Assembly: GCF_000717875.1 (NCBI RefSeq)
Contig: NZ_JOCT01000004.1
Coordinates: 620,001-684,000 of the forward strand
DNA: 64,000 nt
Reading direction: 5' to 3'
From: Streptomyces sp. NRRL S-455
GTDB taxonomy: Bacteria; Actinomycetota; Actinomycetes; Streptomycetales; Streptomycetaceae
Shown here: in pieces, positions 1 through 7,671 of the stretch
Position numbering within the stretch: the first letter of the stretch is position 1
How the letters are laid out: each line of letters opens with the position of its first letter
Made by a program: the position numbers and the translations under genes
The notes under the pieces: generated by a model
The model's database searches: none
Told to the model about the DNA's origin: nothing
What the model saw: the letters and a program-made list of their open reading frames with translations, nothing else

Positions 1-2
1 AT

Positions 3-644
3 CTCGCCTCCGTCGTCAAGGCTCTTACCGCGTCCGCGTCCGGCCTCAGTGCCGTTGAGGCCGCCGTTATCGCTCGCAGGCGAGGAATCCTTGCAGACCT
101 CAAACAAAGGGCCGTCGACCCAAGAACCACAGAAAGAGATATGCAGGGCGCCCTCGAAGGGCATACCTGGATCTTCGGTGGTCAATACGTTGGCATCGCC
201 CATCGAAGAAATCTCACGATGCTCGACGAGTATGACATCCCTCTCGTTGAGGCGACCGGGGCTCTCCACGTCGTGGAACTAAAAGGTCCGAACATCAAGG
301 ACCTAGTCAAGAAGCACCGGAATCACCAGGTTGTTGGAAACGATGTACATCTGGCGGTCGGCCAATTGATGAACTACATCAAACAACTCGATCAGCAAGG
401 CGCCGCCATGGAGCAGGCTTTCCGTAACGAGCATGGCGTCGAGTACGACATGAGTCGCCTCTGCGGAACGGTGGTGATCGGCCATTCGAAACACGTGCCG
501 GACTACAGCAGGAAGCAAATAGATCAAATCATTCGCACGTTCAATTCTCATCTCAGTCGGATTCAGGTCCTGACCTATGAGGATTTATTGGACCGCGCGG
601 AAATGGCGCTCCGATTCGAAGAGGACTCCTTGGACTCCGCGTGA
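3..644 (+). CDS. Shedu-like (SduA, DUF4263) anti-phage nuclease, 5' partial
   Basis: The frame is open to the left edge of the window, so the N-terminus is missing; an internal ATG at 141 is not the likely start because good coding sequence continues upstream of it. The visible 213 residues match the C-terminal domain of Shedu proteins: an HTWIFGGQY motif, then an acidic residue in DIPLVE, then HVVELK, which together look like the D...(D/E)xK core of a PD-(D/E)xK nuclease. A helical segment (VHLAVGQLMNYIKQL) follows, as in that family. Shedu is a known single-gene phage-defence system. The gene ends 105 bases before the GntR-Nudix gene and probably is cargo of the integrative element, but the left boundary of that element is outside the window. 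Family call is by recognition. Confidence 0.72.
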   Translation, partial: LASVVKALTASASGLSAVEAAVIARRRGILADLKQRAVDPRTTERDMQGALEGHTWIFGGQYVGIAHRRNLTMLDEYDIPLVEATGALHVVELKGPNIKDLVKKHRNHQVVGNDVHLAVGQLMNYIKQLDQQGAAMEQAFRNEHGVEYDMSRLCGTVVIGHSKHVPDYSRKQIDQIIRTFNSHLSRIQVLTYEDLLDRAEMALRFEEDSLDSA

Positions 645-711
645 TAGTCGAATGACTCGTCGCGTTCGGAGGTTCTCACCAACCGGGGCGGTGCGACTCT
701 TGCCCGCTACG

Positions 712-724
712 CTGGTACGCACCA
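712..724. promoter_or_regulatory. Candidate GntR operator before the GntR-Nudix gene
   Basis: CTGGTACGCACCA lies 26 bases upstream of the GntR-Nudix start codon. It has TGGT and ACCA half-sites separated by four bases, the GGT...ACC pattern typical of GntR-family operators. It differs by one base over its core from two perfect palindromes upstream of the transfer operon (2845-2858 and 2870-2883). Autoregulation is inferred. Confidence 0.55.
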
Positions 725-749
725 CTGCAGAACGGAGAGTGTTCCGCGA

Positions 750-1538
750 ATGGGACCGAAGACGACCAAGGTCTACGAGACGCTCCGCGAACGGCTCGCC
801 TCGGGTCAGTACGCGCCCGGTGACAAGTTCCCCTCGGAACGCACCCTGACGGAAGAACTCGGCATCGGTCGAACGGCACTCCGGCAAGTCCTCGCCCGTC
901 TCGTGACAGAGGGCGCTCTGGAGGTTCGGGGCCGTAGTTCGTACCGGGTACCTGGCGGGGTGAGCGTCAAGGCTCCTGACGGGTTGGAGCCCTGGCGCAT
1001 CCACGGGGAACGCGATCTCTACGACAATCGGTGGGTCAAGCTTCAGCTCTGGGATGTCGAGCCGCCCGGCGTGGAGCGGTTCGAGCATCATGTGGTGAGG
1101 CTGCACCACGTGGCCATTACGGCGGTGCTGGACGACCAGGACCGCGTGTTGATGATGTGGCGGTACCGCTTCGTCCCGCAGCAGTTCGGCTGGGAACTCC
1201 CGGGCGGCATCGTCGACGAGGGCGAGGACCCGGCCGAGACGGCGCTTCGGGAAGTCGTGGAAGAGACGGGTTGGCGGCCGAAGTCACTTGAGCACGTCGT
1301 CACCTATCAGCCGATGGTCGGCATGGTCGACTCGCCTCACGAAATCTTCGTGGGTCACGGGGCTGAGCAGGTCGGTTCGCCGACTGACCTTGAAGAGGCC
1401 GGCCACATCGAGTGGGTCCCCTTGGTCGACATCCCGGGACTCATGGCCCGTGGTGAGCTGATGGGCTCCGGGACGCTTGTAGCTCTGCTCCACATCCTGG
1501 CGAATCGCGGCAAGAAGGGGCTCACAGCCGCGCACTGA
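750..1538 (+). CDS. GntR-type DNA-binding domain fused to Nudix hydrolase
   Basis: The 262-residue protein starts at ATG 750 behind GGAGAG (734-739). Residues about 5-70 form a GntR winged helix (KVYETLRERLASGQYAPGDK, then a recognition-helix segment TALRQVLARL). Residues about 115-245 form a Nudix domain with a complete Nudix box beginning at G153 (G-x5-E-x7-RE-x2-EE-x-G), so hydrolysis of a nucleoside-diphosphate-linked substrate is expected; the substrate cannot be told. In pSAM2 the transfer repressor KorSA is a GntR protein and the immunity factor Pif has a Nudix motif; here both are in one chain. TGGT-N4-ACCA sites before this gene and before the transfer operon suggest it represses both. 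It converges on the XRE gene with a 17-base overlap. Confidence 0.85.
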   Translation: MGPKTTKVYETLRERLASGQYAPGDKFPSERTLTEELGIGRTALRQVLARLVTEGALEVRGRSSYRVPGGVSVKAPDGLEPWRIHGERDLYDNRWVKLQLWDVEPPGVERFEHHVVRLHHVAITAVLDDQDRVLMMWRYRFVPQQFGWELPGGIVDEGEDPAETALREVVEETGWRPKSLEHVVTYQPMVGMVDSPHEIFVGHGAEQVGSPTDLEEAGHIEWVPLVDIPGLMARGELMGSGTLVALLHILANRGKKGLTAAH

Positions 1539-2700
1539 GCAAGTCGACTCGACGGCGTTGCCGCACCGAGCCGGTGCGGCTCGCCAGCAACCGCGCCTGG
1601 CGCAGGTGAGTATGTGCGTCGTCATACTCGGCTCGCACCAAGTGAGCTTGGACCAGGTCTGCATGCAGGCCGGCTTGCGCACGCACGAACGTCGGGTCGA
1701 CGACTTCCAGGGCGTCATAGAGGCTCGTCACCGCGCCCTCGTCGCCCAGCAGAGCCAAGACGTTGCCATGCCACCGAGTCAGGTGGGCACTGTTGAGGAA
1801 GATGCTCAGCATGTCCGGGTCACGGTCTTCGGGGCCTGGCGGAATGCTCGCCATCGCAGCATCGAGCGCACGTCGGCTGTCGTCCGCCATTCCCGGCACG
1901 TGAGCGCATATCTCCGCCTCTGCGGCATGTAGCCATGCCCGGAGACGGGGCGATCCCGCCTGCCCCAGGGTGCGTTGCGCGTCGCGAACCAGCTCGACGC
2001 CGAGTGCCGGCCGACCAGCCTCACACAGCACGTAGGCCTGCTCTGCCATGGCATGCGCCAGATACATCGGGGCCTCAGCGTCGTGTGCCGCCCGCTTCGC
2101 CGTCTCGTAGTGCCGCCAAGCACGTTCGACCGCACCGGAGTCGATCGCCTGCCACGCCGCCAGGGTCGAGGCCCCCGCAAGCGCAAGGGCCACAGGTCGA
2201 CGCGTGCTGGGCAGCACCGCGAAGTTCAGCGCGTCTTCCAGACGGGCAAGGTGGCCCGTCATTTGGTCCACAAGGCCGGACGCTCCCATCTGACGGTCCA
2301 TGGTGCGCAGCACCTCGGTCTGGTCGTTGAACGCCTTCACCATGGACCCACTGACGCTGCTGGCTGAATCGATCCTGCTCAACAGCTCGTCGTAGCCGTC
2401 GACCACGGGCAGCACGGCACCGGCATCCACACCTCCTCTCAGCTCGGAGTCCGTGACTCCGAGGAGGCGTCGCAGGATCTCGGCATAGCGGTCGGAGATG
2501 GTGCGCTTGCCGTTCTCCCACTCGGACACGTACACCCGCAAACTCGCGGTGGAGGCAACGTCAGTGACGTGCTGGCGGGCATACCGCTCGATCTCGCGAA
2601 CCAGTCGCTCCTGAGACCAGCCGCGCGCAGTCCGCGCACTCCGAAGTCCTGAACTCACAGGCCACCGCCCGGCGTTAGTTCCGATCACTGCCTTTCCCAT
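1522..2700 (-). CDS. XRE-family regulator with TPR-like C-terminal domain
   Basis: A 392-residue protein starting at ATG 2700, read away from the transfer operon. Residues about 15-75 form a Cro/CI-type helix-turn-helix (LRSARTARGWSQERLV, then a YVSEWENGKRTIS recognition segment). The remainder is alpha-helical and alanine-rich, with TPR-like repeats of the kind used by Streptomyces regulators to sense a ligand or partner. A 14-bp inverted repeat 23 bases upstream of the start (2723-2759) is a likely autoregulatory operator. Position between the GntR-Nudix gene and the divergent transfer operon points to control of element maintenance or transfer. The ligand and direction of control are unknown. 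Confidence 0.82.
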   Translation of the reverse strand: MGKAVIGTNAGRWPVSSGLRSARTARGWSQERLVREIERYARQHVTDVASTASLRVYVSEWENGKRTISDRYAEILRRLLGVTDSELRGGVDAGAVLPVVDGYDELLSRIDSASSVSGSMVKAFNDQTEVLRTMDRQMGASGLVDQMTGHLARLEDALNFAVLPSTRRPVALALAGASTLAAWQAIDSGAVERAWRHYETAKRAAHDAEAPMYLAHAMAEQAYVLCEAGRPALGVELVRDAQRTLGQAGSPRLRAWLHAAEAEICAHVPGMADDSRRALDAAMASIPPGPEDRDPDMLSIFLNSAHLTRWHGNVLALLGDEGAVTSLYDALEVVDPTFVRAQAGLHADLVQAHLVRAEYDDAHTHLRQARLLASRTGSVRQRRRVDLLSARL

Positions 2701-2722
2701 GGTGCCTCACATCGCCGCAGGT

Positions 2723-2759
2723 CAACAGGGGTTAACAGGCCGAGAGTTAAGCCCTGTTG
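2723..2759. promoter_or_regulatory. Inverted repeat, probable operator of the XRE regulator
   Basis: CAACAGGGGTTAAC (2723-2736) and GTTAAGCCCTGTTG (2746-2759) are inverted copies with one mismatch and a 9-base spacer. They sit just upstream of the XRE start at 2700, where a dimeric repressor would block its own promoter. Binding by that protein is inferred. Confidence 0.6.
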
Positions 2760-2838
2760 GCTACCGACACCCCCACCTCGAACTGTCTCCTGGAGATGCA
2801 CCGCAAGGGGCGTTCACCGATCGAATCGGCGAACCACC

Positions 2839-2883
2839 TTGACTCTGGTGCGCACCAGATGCCAATCTGCTGGTGCGCACCAG
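2839..2883 (+). promoter_or_regulatory. Promoter of the transfer operon with two GntR-type operators
   Basis: TTGACT at 2839-2844 fits a -35 box. Two identical perfect palindromes CTGGTGCGCACCAG follow at 2845-2858 and 2870-2883, centre to centre 25 bp. The first abuts the -35 box and the second lies past the expected -10 position (weak CAATCT at 2863-2868), so a bound protein would cover the promoter. The same half-sites occur upstream of the GntR-Nudix gene at 712-724. The start site is not known from sequence, and a leader of about 350 bases would precede the first gene. Confidence 0.6.
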
Positions 2884-2980
2884 ATGAAGGGTCACTCCCG
2901 ATTTGCGGTGTGCAAACAGCGGCCCTTCGCGGCCGTGTCGGTTCGGGATGGCTCGCTTCCGGGTGGGCCCTGAGCTGGTC

Positions 2981-3000
2981 GTTCCTTGAGAACTGCATAG
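2981..3000 (+). promoter_or_regulatory. rRNA-leader-like boxA/boxC antitermination sequence
   Basis: GTTCCTTGAGAACTGCATAG closely resembles the TTGAGAACT-containing element of actinobacterial rRNA leaders and 16S-23S spacers, whose GAACTCAATAG segment in Mycobacterium is the NusA-binding site. It lies in the untranslated leader of the transfer operon, 160 bases ahead of a strong hairpin (3161-3190). Function as an antitermination site is inferred. Confidence 0.45.
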
Positions 3001-3160
3001 GTGGGCCCCGTCTCCCCGAGTCGAAAAGACGGATCGCGCGGTAACGGACTGCGCTCAATCCTCCGCAGCGCCCTCTACGCCTGCTGCGGCCGGTTGCCTC
3101 CGCTGCTCGTCTCGTACGAGCAGCGCTGAGGGGAGCCGGATGTTCCGACTTCAACGGCAA

Positions 3161-3190
3161 GTGCCCCCGGTGCTCGAACACCGGGGGCAC
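3161..3190 (+). terminator. Perfect hairpin in the leader of the transfer operon
   Basis: GTGCCCCCGGTG (3161-3172) pairs with CACCGGGGGCAC (3179-3190) around a 6-base loop, a perfect 12-bp GC-rich stem. No T-run follows, as is usual in Streptomyces terminators. It lies between the promoter and the first gene at 3230, so it could be an attenuator or an RNA-stabilising structure. Confidence 0.6.
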
Positions 3191-3229
3191 GGTTCGGGCC
3201 GTTCACCTGTGAGAGGACAACACGACCCA

Positions 3230-3499
3230 ATGAACCACATCGTCACTGTTCAGGACGCTGTTACCGCGTTCGCCGACTGGACCGAGCCGACGGACGCTGA
3301 GCTGGACGCGATCGAGCAGGAGATGCCCGTCATCCTGGCGGACGTTGACCTGTTGGACGCGCAGATCATCACCCTGGACCGCATCCCGACCGAGCTGGAC
3401 AACCGGCGTCTCCGCCGGGCCCGCCGCCGGGCGCTGGCCGCGCGTCTCGCCGTGGCCAACCGCACTGACGCCGCGACCCTGTCCGGGGGTGCCGCATGA
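3230..3499 (+). CDS. DUF6284-type small protein, first gene of transfer operon
   Basis: An 89-residue protein. The ATG at 3230 is chosen over an in-frame ATG at 3140 because it has GAGAGGACA (3211-3219) upstream, the upstream start would overlap the leader hairpin, and MNHIVTVQDAV is the conserved beginning of this Streptomyces family. The protein has an acidic first half (EPTDAELDAIEQEMP) and an arginine-rich second half (RRLRRARRRALAARL), with no membrane segment or catalytic motif. It overlaps the next gene by 4 bases. Members recur at the start of AICE transfer operons; the role is unknown. Confidence 0.75.
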   Translation: MNHIVTVQDAVTAFADWTEPTDAELDAIEQEMPVILADVDLLDAQIITLDRIPTELDNRRLRRARRRALAARLAVANRTDAATLSGGAA

Positions 3500-3942
3500 G
3501 CGCCACCACACGGAGCCTGACCGCAGCGCATGCGGAAGTGAAGGCGGAGATCACGCGGACCGACACCAAGACCGGTCTCTTGCTGGCGTTCGTCGGCGCG
3601 GTGCTCGCCGGCGCGTGGACGGTCGCCCGGGACCTGCCGCTGAACCTGCCCGCCTACCTCGCGGGTGGGGCCGGTATCGCGCTGCTGGTCGCGGCGGCCG
3701 GTCTGCTGCTGCACTCGACCCGGCCGAACGTGCGCGGCCGGCACGGGTTCCCGCTGTGGGCCACGCTCACGGCTGAGGAGATCACCGACGCCGTCGCGAC
3801 CGACCTTGCTGCCGACATCGCCGGACTGTCCCGGCTGGCAGTCGCCAAGTTCACGTGCCTGCGCCGTGCGGTCGACCTGACCTGCGCCGGCGGGGCGCTG
3901 CTCATCCTTGCGGCCTTGATCACGGCGGGTGGCGCGCTGTGA
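3496..3942 (+). CDS. Pycsar-effector-like membrane protein (PycTM/DUF5706)
   Basis: A 148-residue membrane protein starting with ATG at 3496 inside the stop of the previous gene. Residues 1-20 form an amphipathic helix ending in the ITRTDTKTG motif, followed by two membrane segments (about 25-45 and 55-75), a soluble stretch with a second helix pair and a last membrane segment near 130-147. This order (helix, D-x-K, TM pair) is that of PycTM effectors, which in Pycsar defence permeabilise the membrane after binding cCMP or cUMP. No cyclase gene lies nearby. In AICEs such proteins sit among Spd-type genes, so a role in transfer, spreading or entry exclusion is equally possible. Confidence 0.65.
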   Translation: MSATTRSLTAAHAEVKAEITRTDTKTGLLLAFVGAVLAGAWTVARDLPLNLPAYLAGGAGIALLVAAAGLLLHSTRPNVRGRHGFPLWATLTAEEITDAVATDLAADIAGLSRLAVAKFTCLRRAVDLTCAGGALLILAALITAGGAL

Positions 3943-4217
3943 ACACGCTGACCGCGCATATGTCGAGCGATGGCGGGCCGTGGCGCCTGTCCGACGTCCT
4001 GTACAGCGAGACCGAGTGGCCGACTGTCCGGTGGGAGTCCGGCCAGGTGCCCACCGTGGCGGAGCGCCGGGAGGCACTGGCCTACCTCGGTTACGAGGTG
4101 GCGCCCGGTGCCGAGTGGTCCTGGATTGAGGACAGCCAGAAGCACGGCGACGCCGGCACGCCGGTCGTCCTGATCGCGGCCGTGGACGTGCGCGAGCAGG
4201 AAGGGGCCACCCCATGA
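3939..4217 (+). CDS. DUF6303-type small protein in transfer operon
   Basis: A 92-residue protein starting at GTG 3939, overlapping the preceding stop as GTGA, which fixes the start by translational coupling. It has beta-rich segments (GGPWRLSDVLYSETEWPTVR) and a conserved AEWSWIED stretch before a hydrophobic strand (PVVLIAAVDV). It has no membrane segment or known catalytic motif. The pattern resembles the DUF6303 family found in Streptomyces integrative elements. It overlaps the next gene by 4 bases. Function is unknown; position suggests an accessory role in transfer. Confidence 0.68.
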   Translation: MNTLTAHMSSDGGPWRLSDVLYSETEWPTVRWESGQVPTVAERREALAYLGYEVAPGAEWSWIEDSQKHGDAGTPVVLIAAVDVREQEGATP

Positions 4218-5068
4218 GCGCCAAGACCGTTCTGCCGGCCGTCGCGATGACGGCCGTGTCCATGGTGCTCACCCTGGCCGTGGTCATGATGTGGCTCGGC
4301 ACGTCGGTGCCGTGGCCGGTCGCCCTGGTCGTCGGCCTCGGGATCGATGGCGGATGGCTGACCACCCTCGCCTACGAACGGCGCCTTGCCGCGCAGGGCG
4401 ACCACAACCCTGCCGTGACCGGCGTGGGCTGGTTCTTCGGCCTGGTCGCAACCGGTGTCCTGGTAGCCCACGCCCTCACCACCGAGGAATCGGCCGGCGC
4501 GTGGCTGGCCGTGGCGTGGCTGCCCGTCGCGGCAAAGGCGCTGTGGCTGGTGCACGGGCTGTGGGAGCGCACCGCGCTCACCCCCGGGGCGCTGGACGCC
4601 ATCCGAGGTATCCAGCAGGAGGCCCGCGACGAGGCGGCCGTGGCCCGGGCCCGGCTGCGGGCCGAGGCGGTCACCGAGGAGACCCGGTTGACGGCCGTGA
4701 CGGGTGCCGGCGCCCGCGTCGCACGCGTCCAGGCCAAGACCGCACGAACCCTCTCGCGGGCGTGGTCGACGCTGGAGACCACGCGGCAGGGTGAGGACAC
4801 AGGCAGGGCGCTGACCAGCGTGACGAGCCGCGTCACGCCCGGCGTCACGCCCCGCTGGGAACTCCCCGTGTGGGGACCCACGGAGCCGGTTCCCGTGCTG
4901 GAGACGGCACCCGCCCTCACCGACGAGGCCCTTGACACCCTCGTCGACCAGATCCGTCACAGCGAGACGCCAGCCCTGTCCTACCGCGAGATGGCCGCCC
5001 GCTTCCGCGCTGCTGGCCACTCCGCCTCCGAGGTCCGCCTGCGGGCCGCCTGGAAGCGCGTGGCCTGA
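4214..5068 (+). CDS. SpdB-like membrane protein for plasmid spreading
   Basis: A 284-residue protein starting at ATG 4214, coupled to the previous gene. Its first 120 residues contain four hydrophobic segments (about 5-27, 32-52, 73-95, 98-118). Then comes a long charged coiled-coil-like helix (about 125-195, rich in A, R and E) and a C-terminal soluble part with a helix-turn-helix-like segment (LSYREMAARFRAAGHSASEV, about 255-275). Multi-spanning Spd proteins in Streptomyces plasmids assist movement of DNA along septa of the recipient mycelium. The next ATG shares one base with this stop (TGATG). Confidence 0.7.
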   Translation: MSAKTVLPAVAMTAVSMVLTLAVVMMWLGTSVPWPVALVVGLGIDGGWLTTLAYERRLAAQGDHNPAVTGVGWFFGLVATGVLVAHALTTEESAGAWLAVAWLPVAAKALWLVHGLWERTALTPGALDAIRGIQQEARDEAAVARARLRAEAVTEETRLTAVTGAGARVARVQAKTARTLSRAWSTLETTRQGEDTGRALTSVTSRVTPGVTPRWELPVWGPTEPVPVLETAPALTDEALDTLVDQIRHSETPALSYREMAARFRAAGHSASEVRLRAAWKRVA

Positions 5069-5406
5069 TGGGGGCGCTGCCGGTGTACCGGTGGCGCGTG
5101 GCCCCGGACGGATACGCCACCCGCCGCCAACTCCGCGCACAAGGTCTGCGCCCCGGCGGCCAGGACGTGGCCGCCCAACTCGAACGGCCACGCCGACGGC
5201 GGGAGCCGCTGGTCGCCTACCTCTACCGCATCCAAGACGCCAAGCCCGTGCGGCCGATGACGCCGGCGAAGTGGGCGGCGCTGGAGAAGGCCAACACCGC
5301 CCGCCGCACCTGTCCCGAATGCGGTCGAGATGCGGGCTACGTCATCCCCACCTCGCTCGGCATGTGCGTGACCTGTGCCTATGCCGACGCGCAGCGCGCA
5401 GCTTGA
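5068..5406 (+). CDS. Small zinc-binding protein with RRQRL-like motif
   Basis: A 112-residue basic protein starting at ATG 5068, overlapping the SpdB-like stop by one base. It has a TRRQLRAQGLRPGG motif near residue 18 and a four-cysteine zinc ribbon near the C-terminus (CPECG at about 83-87 and CVTC at about 102-105). This is the pattern of the RRQRL-motif zinc-binding proteins common in Streptomyces integrative elements. Nucleic-acid or protein binding is plausible; the actual role is not known. Confidence 0.72.
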   Translation: MGALPVYRWRVAPDGYATRRQLRAQGLRPGGQDVAAQLERPRRRREPLVAYLYRIQDAKPVRPMTPAKWAALEKANTARRTCPECGRDAGYVIPTSLGMCVTCAYADAQRAA

Positions 5407-5414
5407 TCACGTAA

Positions 5415-5455
5415 CGGGCCCGGCCGCTCACCTTCCACAGCGCCGACCGGGCCCG
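5415..5455 (+). terminator. Hairpin between the Spd-type genes and the translocase gene
   Basis: CGGGCCCGG (5415-5423) pairs perfectly with CCGGGCCCG (5447-5455), 9 bp with a 23-base loop. It may partly terminate transcription before the translocase gene. No T-run follows. Confidence 0.35.
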
Positions 5456-5483
5456 CTCATCCCTCCCACTGGAAGGACCTTCA

Positions 5484-7661
5484 GTGAAGCATCCCGACGA
5501 CGACAACGAACTGTTCAACCGGATGGAAGCCGAGATGGCAGCCGACCGCGGGGCCGATGTGGTCGACCTGGACAAGGCCCGTGCTGCCCGCGAACCCGCT
5601 CCGACCGACGCCGAGTCCGGCGACCCGGCCACGCCCGTCATGGTCGACAAGCCCGGCACGGCCAAGGCGGGGCCCGGATACCTGGGTCGGCTCGCTGCGG
5701 CCAAGCGGCGCCCGGTCGTCCCGCTGTGGCTGCGGTCGGTGGCGGAACTCAAGACCGCGTCGGCGTGGGTGGCCCGCCACTACGCGCACACCATCGGCTA
5801 CCACACCCTGCGCTCACCGGTCTACGCCGCCCGCCTGACCATGCAGGCCCCGACGGGGCTGGCCCGGTTCGTGGGCGGCACCATGCGGTGGATGGCCGAC
5901 CGCGAGGGCGAACCGGTCCGCCTGGCGGCCGTGCGCCGCGAGGACGCGGCCGAGTACCTGAAGCTGTCCCGGCAGCGTGACGGCCGCGTGAGGCTGCGGA
6001 CCCTGGTTGCGGTGCTGGGCATGTTCGTCGGTCTCGGCCTGGCCATCGCCCTGTATGTGCTGGCCCCGGACTGGCTGCAAGTGCTGTCCGTCGGCGCCCT
6101 GGTGCTGGCGTTGGGCGTCAACGGCCGCAAGGCCGACGCCCCGGTCATTCACCGGGCGGTGGAGGTCCCCAAGGCGTCCAAGCTCACCAGTGACATCGTG
6201 CTGCGGGCCCTCGGCTCGCTGGGTATCCCGGCGATCAATCAGGCGCAGGCCAAGGGTGGGGACGGGTTCGAGTTCACCGCCCCAATCACCCGCGACGGCC
6301 CCGGCTGGCGCGCGGAAGGAAATCTCCCCTTCGGCGTGACCGTCACCGACGTGATCGAACGCAGGGAGCGGCTCGCGTCGGGTCTGCGTCGGCCGCTGGG
6401 GTGTGTGTGGCCTGAGGCCGTCTCCGATGAGCACACCGGGCGCCTGGTGCTGTGGGTCGGTGACCAGGACCTGAAGTCCGCGCCGAAGCCCGCGTGGCCG
6501 CTGCTGAAGTCCGGCACCGTGGACCTGTTCAAGCCCGTCCCCTACGGCACGGATCAGCGCGGACGCTGGGTTGAAGTCACGCTCATGTTCATCGCCGGTG
6601 TCATCGGCGCCATCCCGCGCATGGGCAAGACGTTCCTGTTGCGGCTGCTGCTGCTCATCGCCGCACTTGACCCGCGTGCGGAGCTGCACAGCTACGACAT
6701 GAAGGGCACCGGCGACCTCGACCCGGTCGGCGAGAAGGTCTCCCACCGGCACGGCGTCGGCGAGGAAAACGAGACGATCCAGTACGCGCTGAACGACTTC
6801 CGCGCCCTGCGCGAGGAACTCCGCCGCCGCACCAAAGTGATCCGCTCACTTCCCCGGGACATCTGCCCCGAGTCCAAGGTGACCAGCGCCCTTGCCGACA
6901 AGCGCTCCCTGGGCCTGCACCCGATCGTGATCGCCGTGGATGAGTGCCAAGTCCTCTTCGAGCACGCCGAACACGGCAAGGAGTTCGAGGAAATCGCCAC
7001 CGACCTGGTCAAGCGCGGCCCGGCCACCGGGATCGTGCTGCTGCTGGCCACCCAGCGCCCGGACGCAAAGTCCCTACCCACCGGCATCTCTGCGAACGCC
7101 GGCGCCCGCTGGTGCCTGAAGGTCATGGGCCAGACCGAGAACGACATGGTCCTCGGCACCTCGAGCTACAAGCGCGGCGTGCGCGCGACCATGTTCGCCT
7201 GGGGCGACAAGGGCCTGCACTACTTCGTCGGCGAGGGCGCCGACGCCCGGATCGTCTCCGCCGCGTTCGTGGACGCACCGGGCGCCGAAGCCATCGCCGC
7301 CCGCGCCCGCACCGTGCGCGAAAAGGCCGGACTCCTGTCCGGCTACGCCCTCGGCGAGACACCTGAGCAGGCCACCGGGCCGGCCTACGACCTGCTCGCC
7401 GACGTCGCCGCGGTGGTGTCGGAGAAGGAGGAGCGGGTGTGGAACGAGCGGATCGCCGCCCGTCTCGCCGAACTCCGCCCCGAGATCTACGGCGGGTGGA
7501 AGGGCGAGAACGTCACCTCCGCCCTCAAGCCCCACGGCATCCGCACCCGCGACGTCGCCGGCACCACCGACGACGGAACCCGCACCACACGGCGCGGCAT
7601 CGTCCGCGCCGACCTCCTCAAGGCGATTGCGGAGCGTGACGGAAAACCGGGCGCCGCATAG
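5484..7661 (+). CDS. FtsK/SpoIIIE-family DNA translocase (TraB/TraSA type)
   Basis: A 725-residue protein starting at GTG 5484 behind GGAAGGAC (5471-5478). Two membrane segments lie at about 172-210. The P-loop ATPase domain carries a Walker A motif GAIPRMGKT near residue 375 and a Walker B motif IVIAVDE near residue 482. The last 75 residues form a winged-helix-like domain (VWNERIAARLAEL and GENVTSALKPHGI), matching the DNA-reading domain of TraB. This class moves double-stranded DNA between hyphae as a hexameric pore, without relaxase or type IV secretion, which explains why one translocase suffices here. It is the core conjugation gene of the element; repeats just downstream (7672-7780) may be its recognition locus. 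Confidence 0.9.
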   Translation: MKHPDDDNELFNRMEAEMAADRGADVVDLDKARAAREPAPTDAESGDPATPVMVDKPGTAKAGPGYLGRLAAAKRRPVVPLWLRSVAELKTASAWVARHYAHTIGYHTLRSPVYAARLTMQAPTGLARFVGGTMRWMADREGEPVRLAAVRREDAAEYLKLSRQRDGRVRLRTLVAVLGMFVGLGLAIALYVLAPDWLQVLSVGALVLALGVNGRKADAPVIHRAVEVPKASKLTSDIVLRALGSLGIPAINQAQAKGGDGFEFTAPITRDGPGWRAEGNLPFGVTVTDVIERRERLASGLRRPLGCVWPEAVSDEHTGRLVLWVGDQDLKSAPKPAWPLLKSGTVDLFKPVPYGTDQRGRWVEVTLMFIAGVIGAIPRMGKTFLLRLLLLIAALDPRAELHSYDMKGTGDLDPVGEKVSHRHGVGEENETIQYALNDFRALREELRRRTKVIRSLPRDICPESKVTSALADKRSLGLHPIVIAVDECQVLFEHAEHGKEFEEIATDLVKRGPATGIVLLLATQRPDAKSLPTGISANAGARWCLKVMGQTENDMVLGTSSYKRGVRATMFAWGDKGLHYFVGEGADARIVSAAFVDAPGAEAIAARARTVREKAGLLSGYALGETPEQATGPAYDLLADVAAVVSEKEERVWNERIAARLAELRPEIYGGWKGENVTSALKPHGIRTRDVAGTTDDGTRTTRRGIVRADLLKAIAERDGKPGAA

Positions 7662-7671
7662 CGCCCACTCG

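Noticed and set aside
2757..3044. Open frame of 95 codons on the plus strand in the transfer leader
   Set aside because: It runs through the operator palindromes and the boxA-like site, has no ribosome-binding site or known similarity, and its codon use is unlike neighbouring genes.
1..3200. Left attachment site of the first element inside the window
   Set aside because: No copy of the 53-bp tRNA-Tyr repeat (CCAGGATTCGAACC core) was found left of 14438, so attL must lie further upstream.
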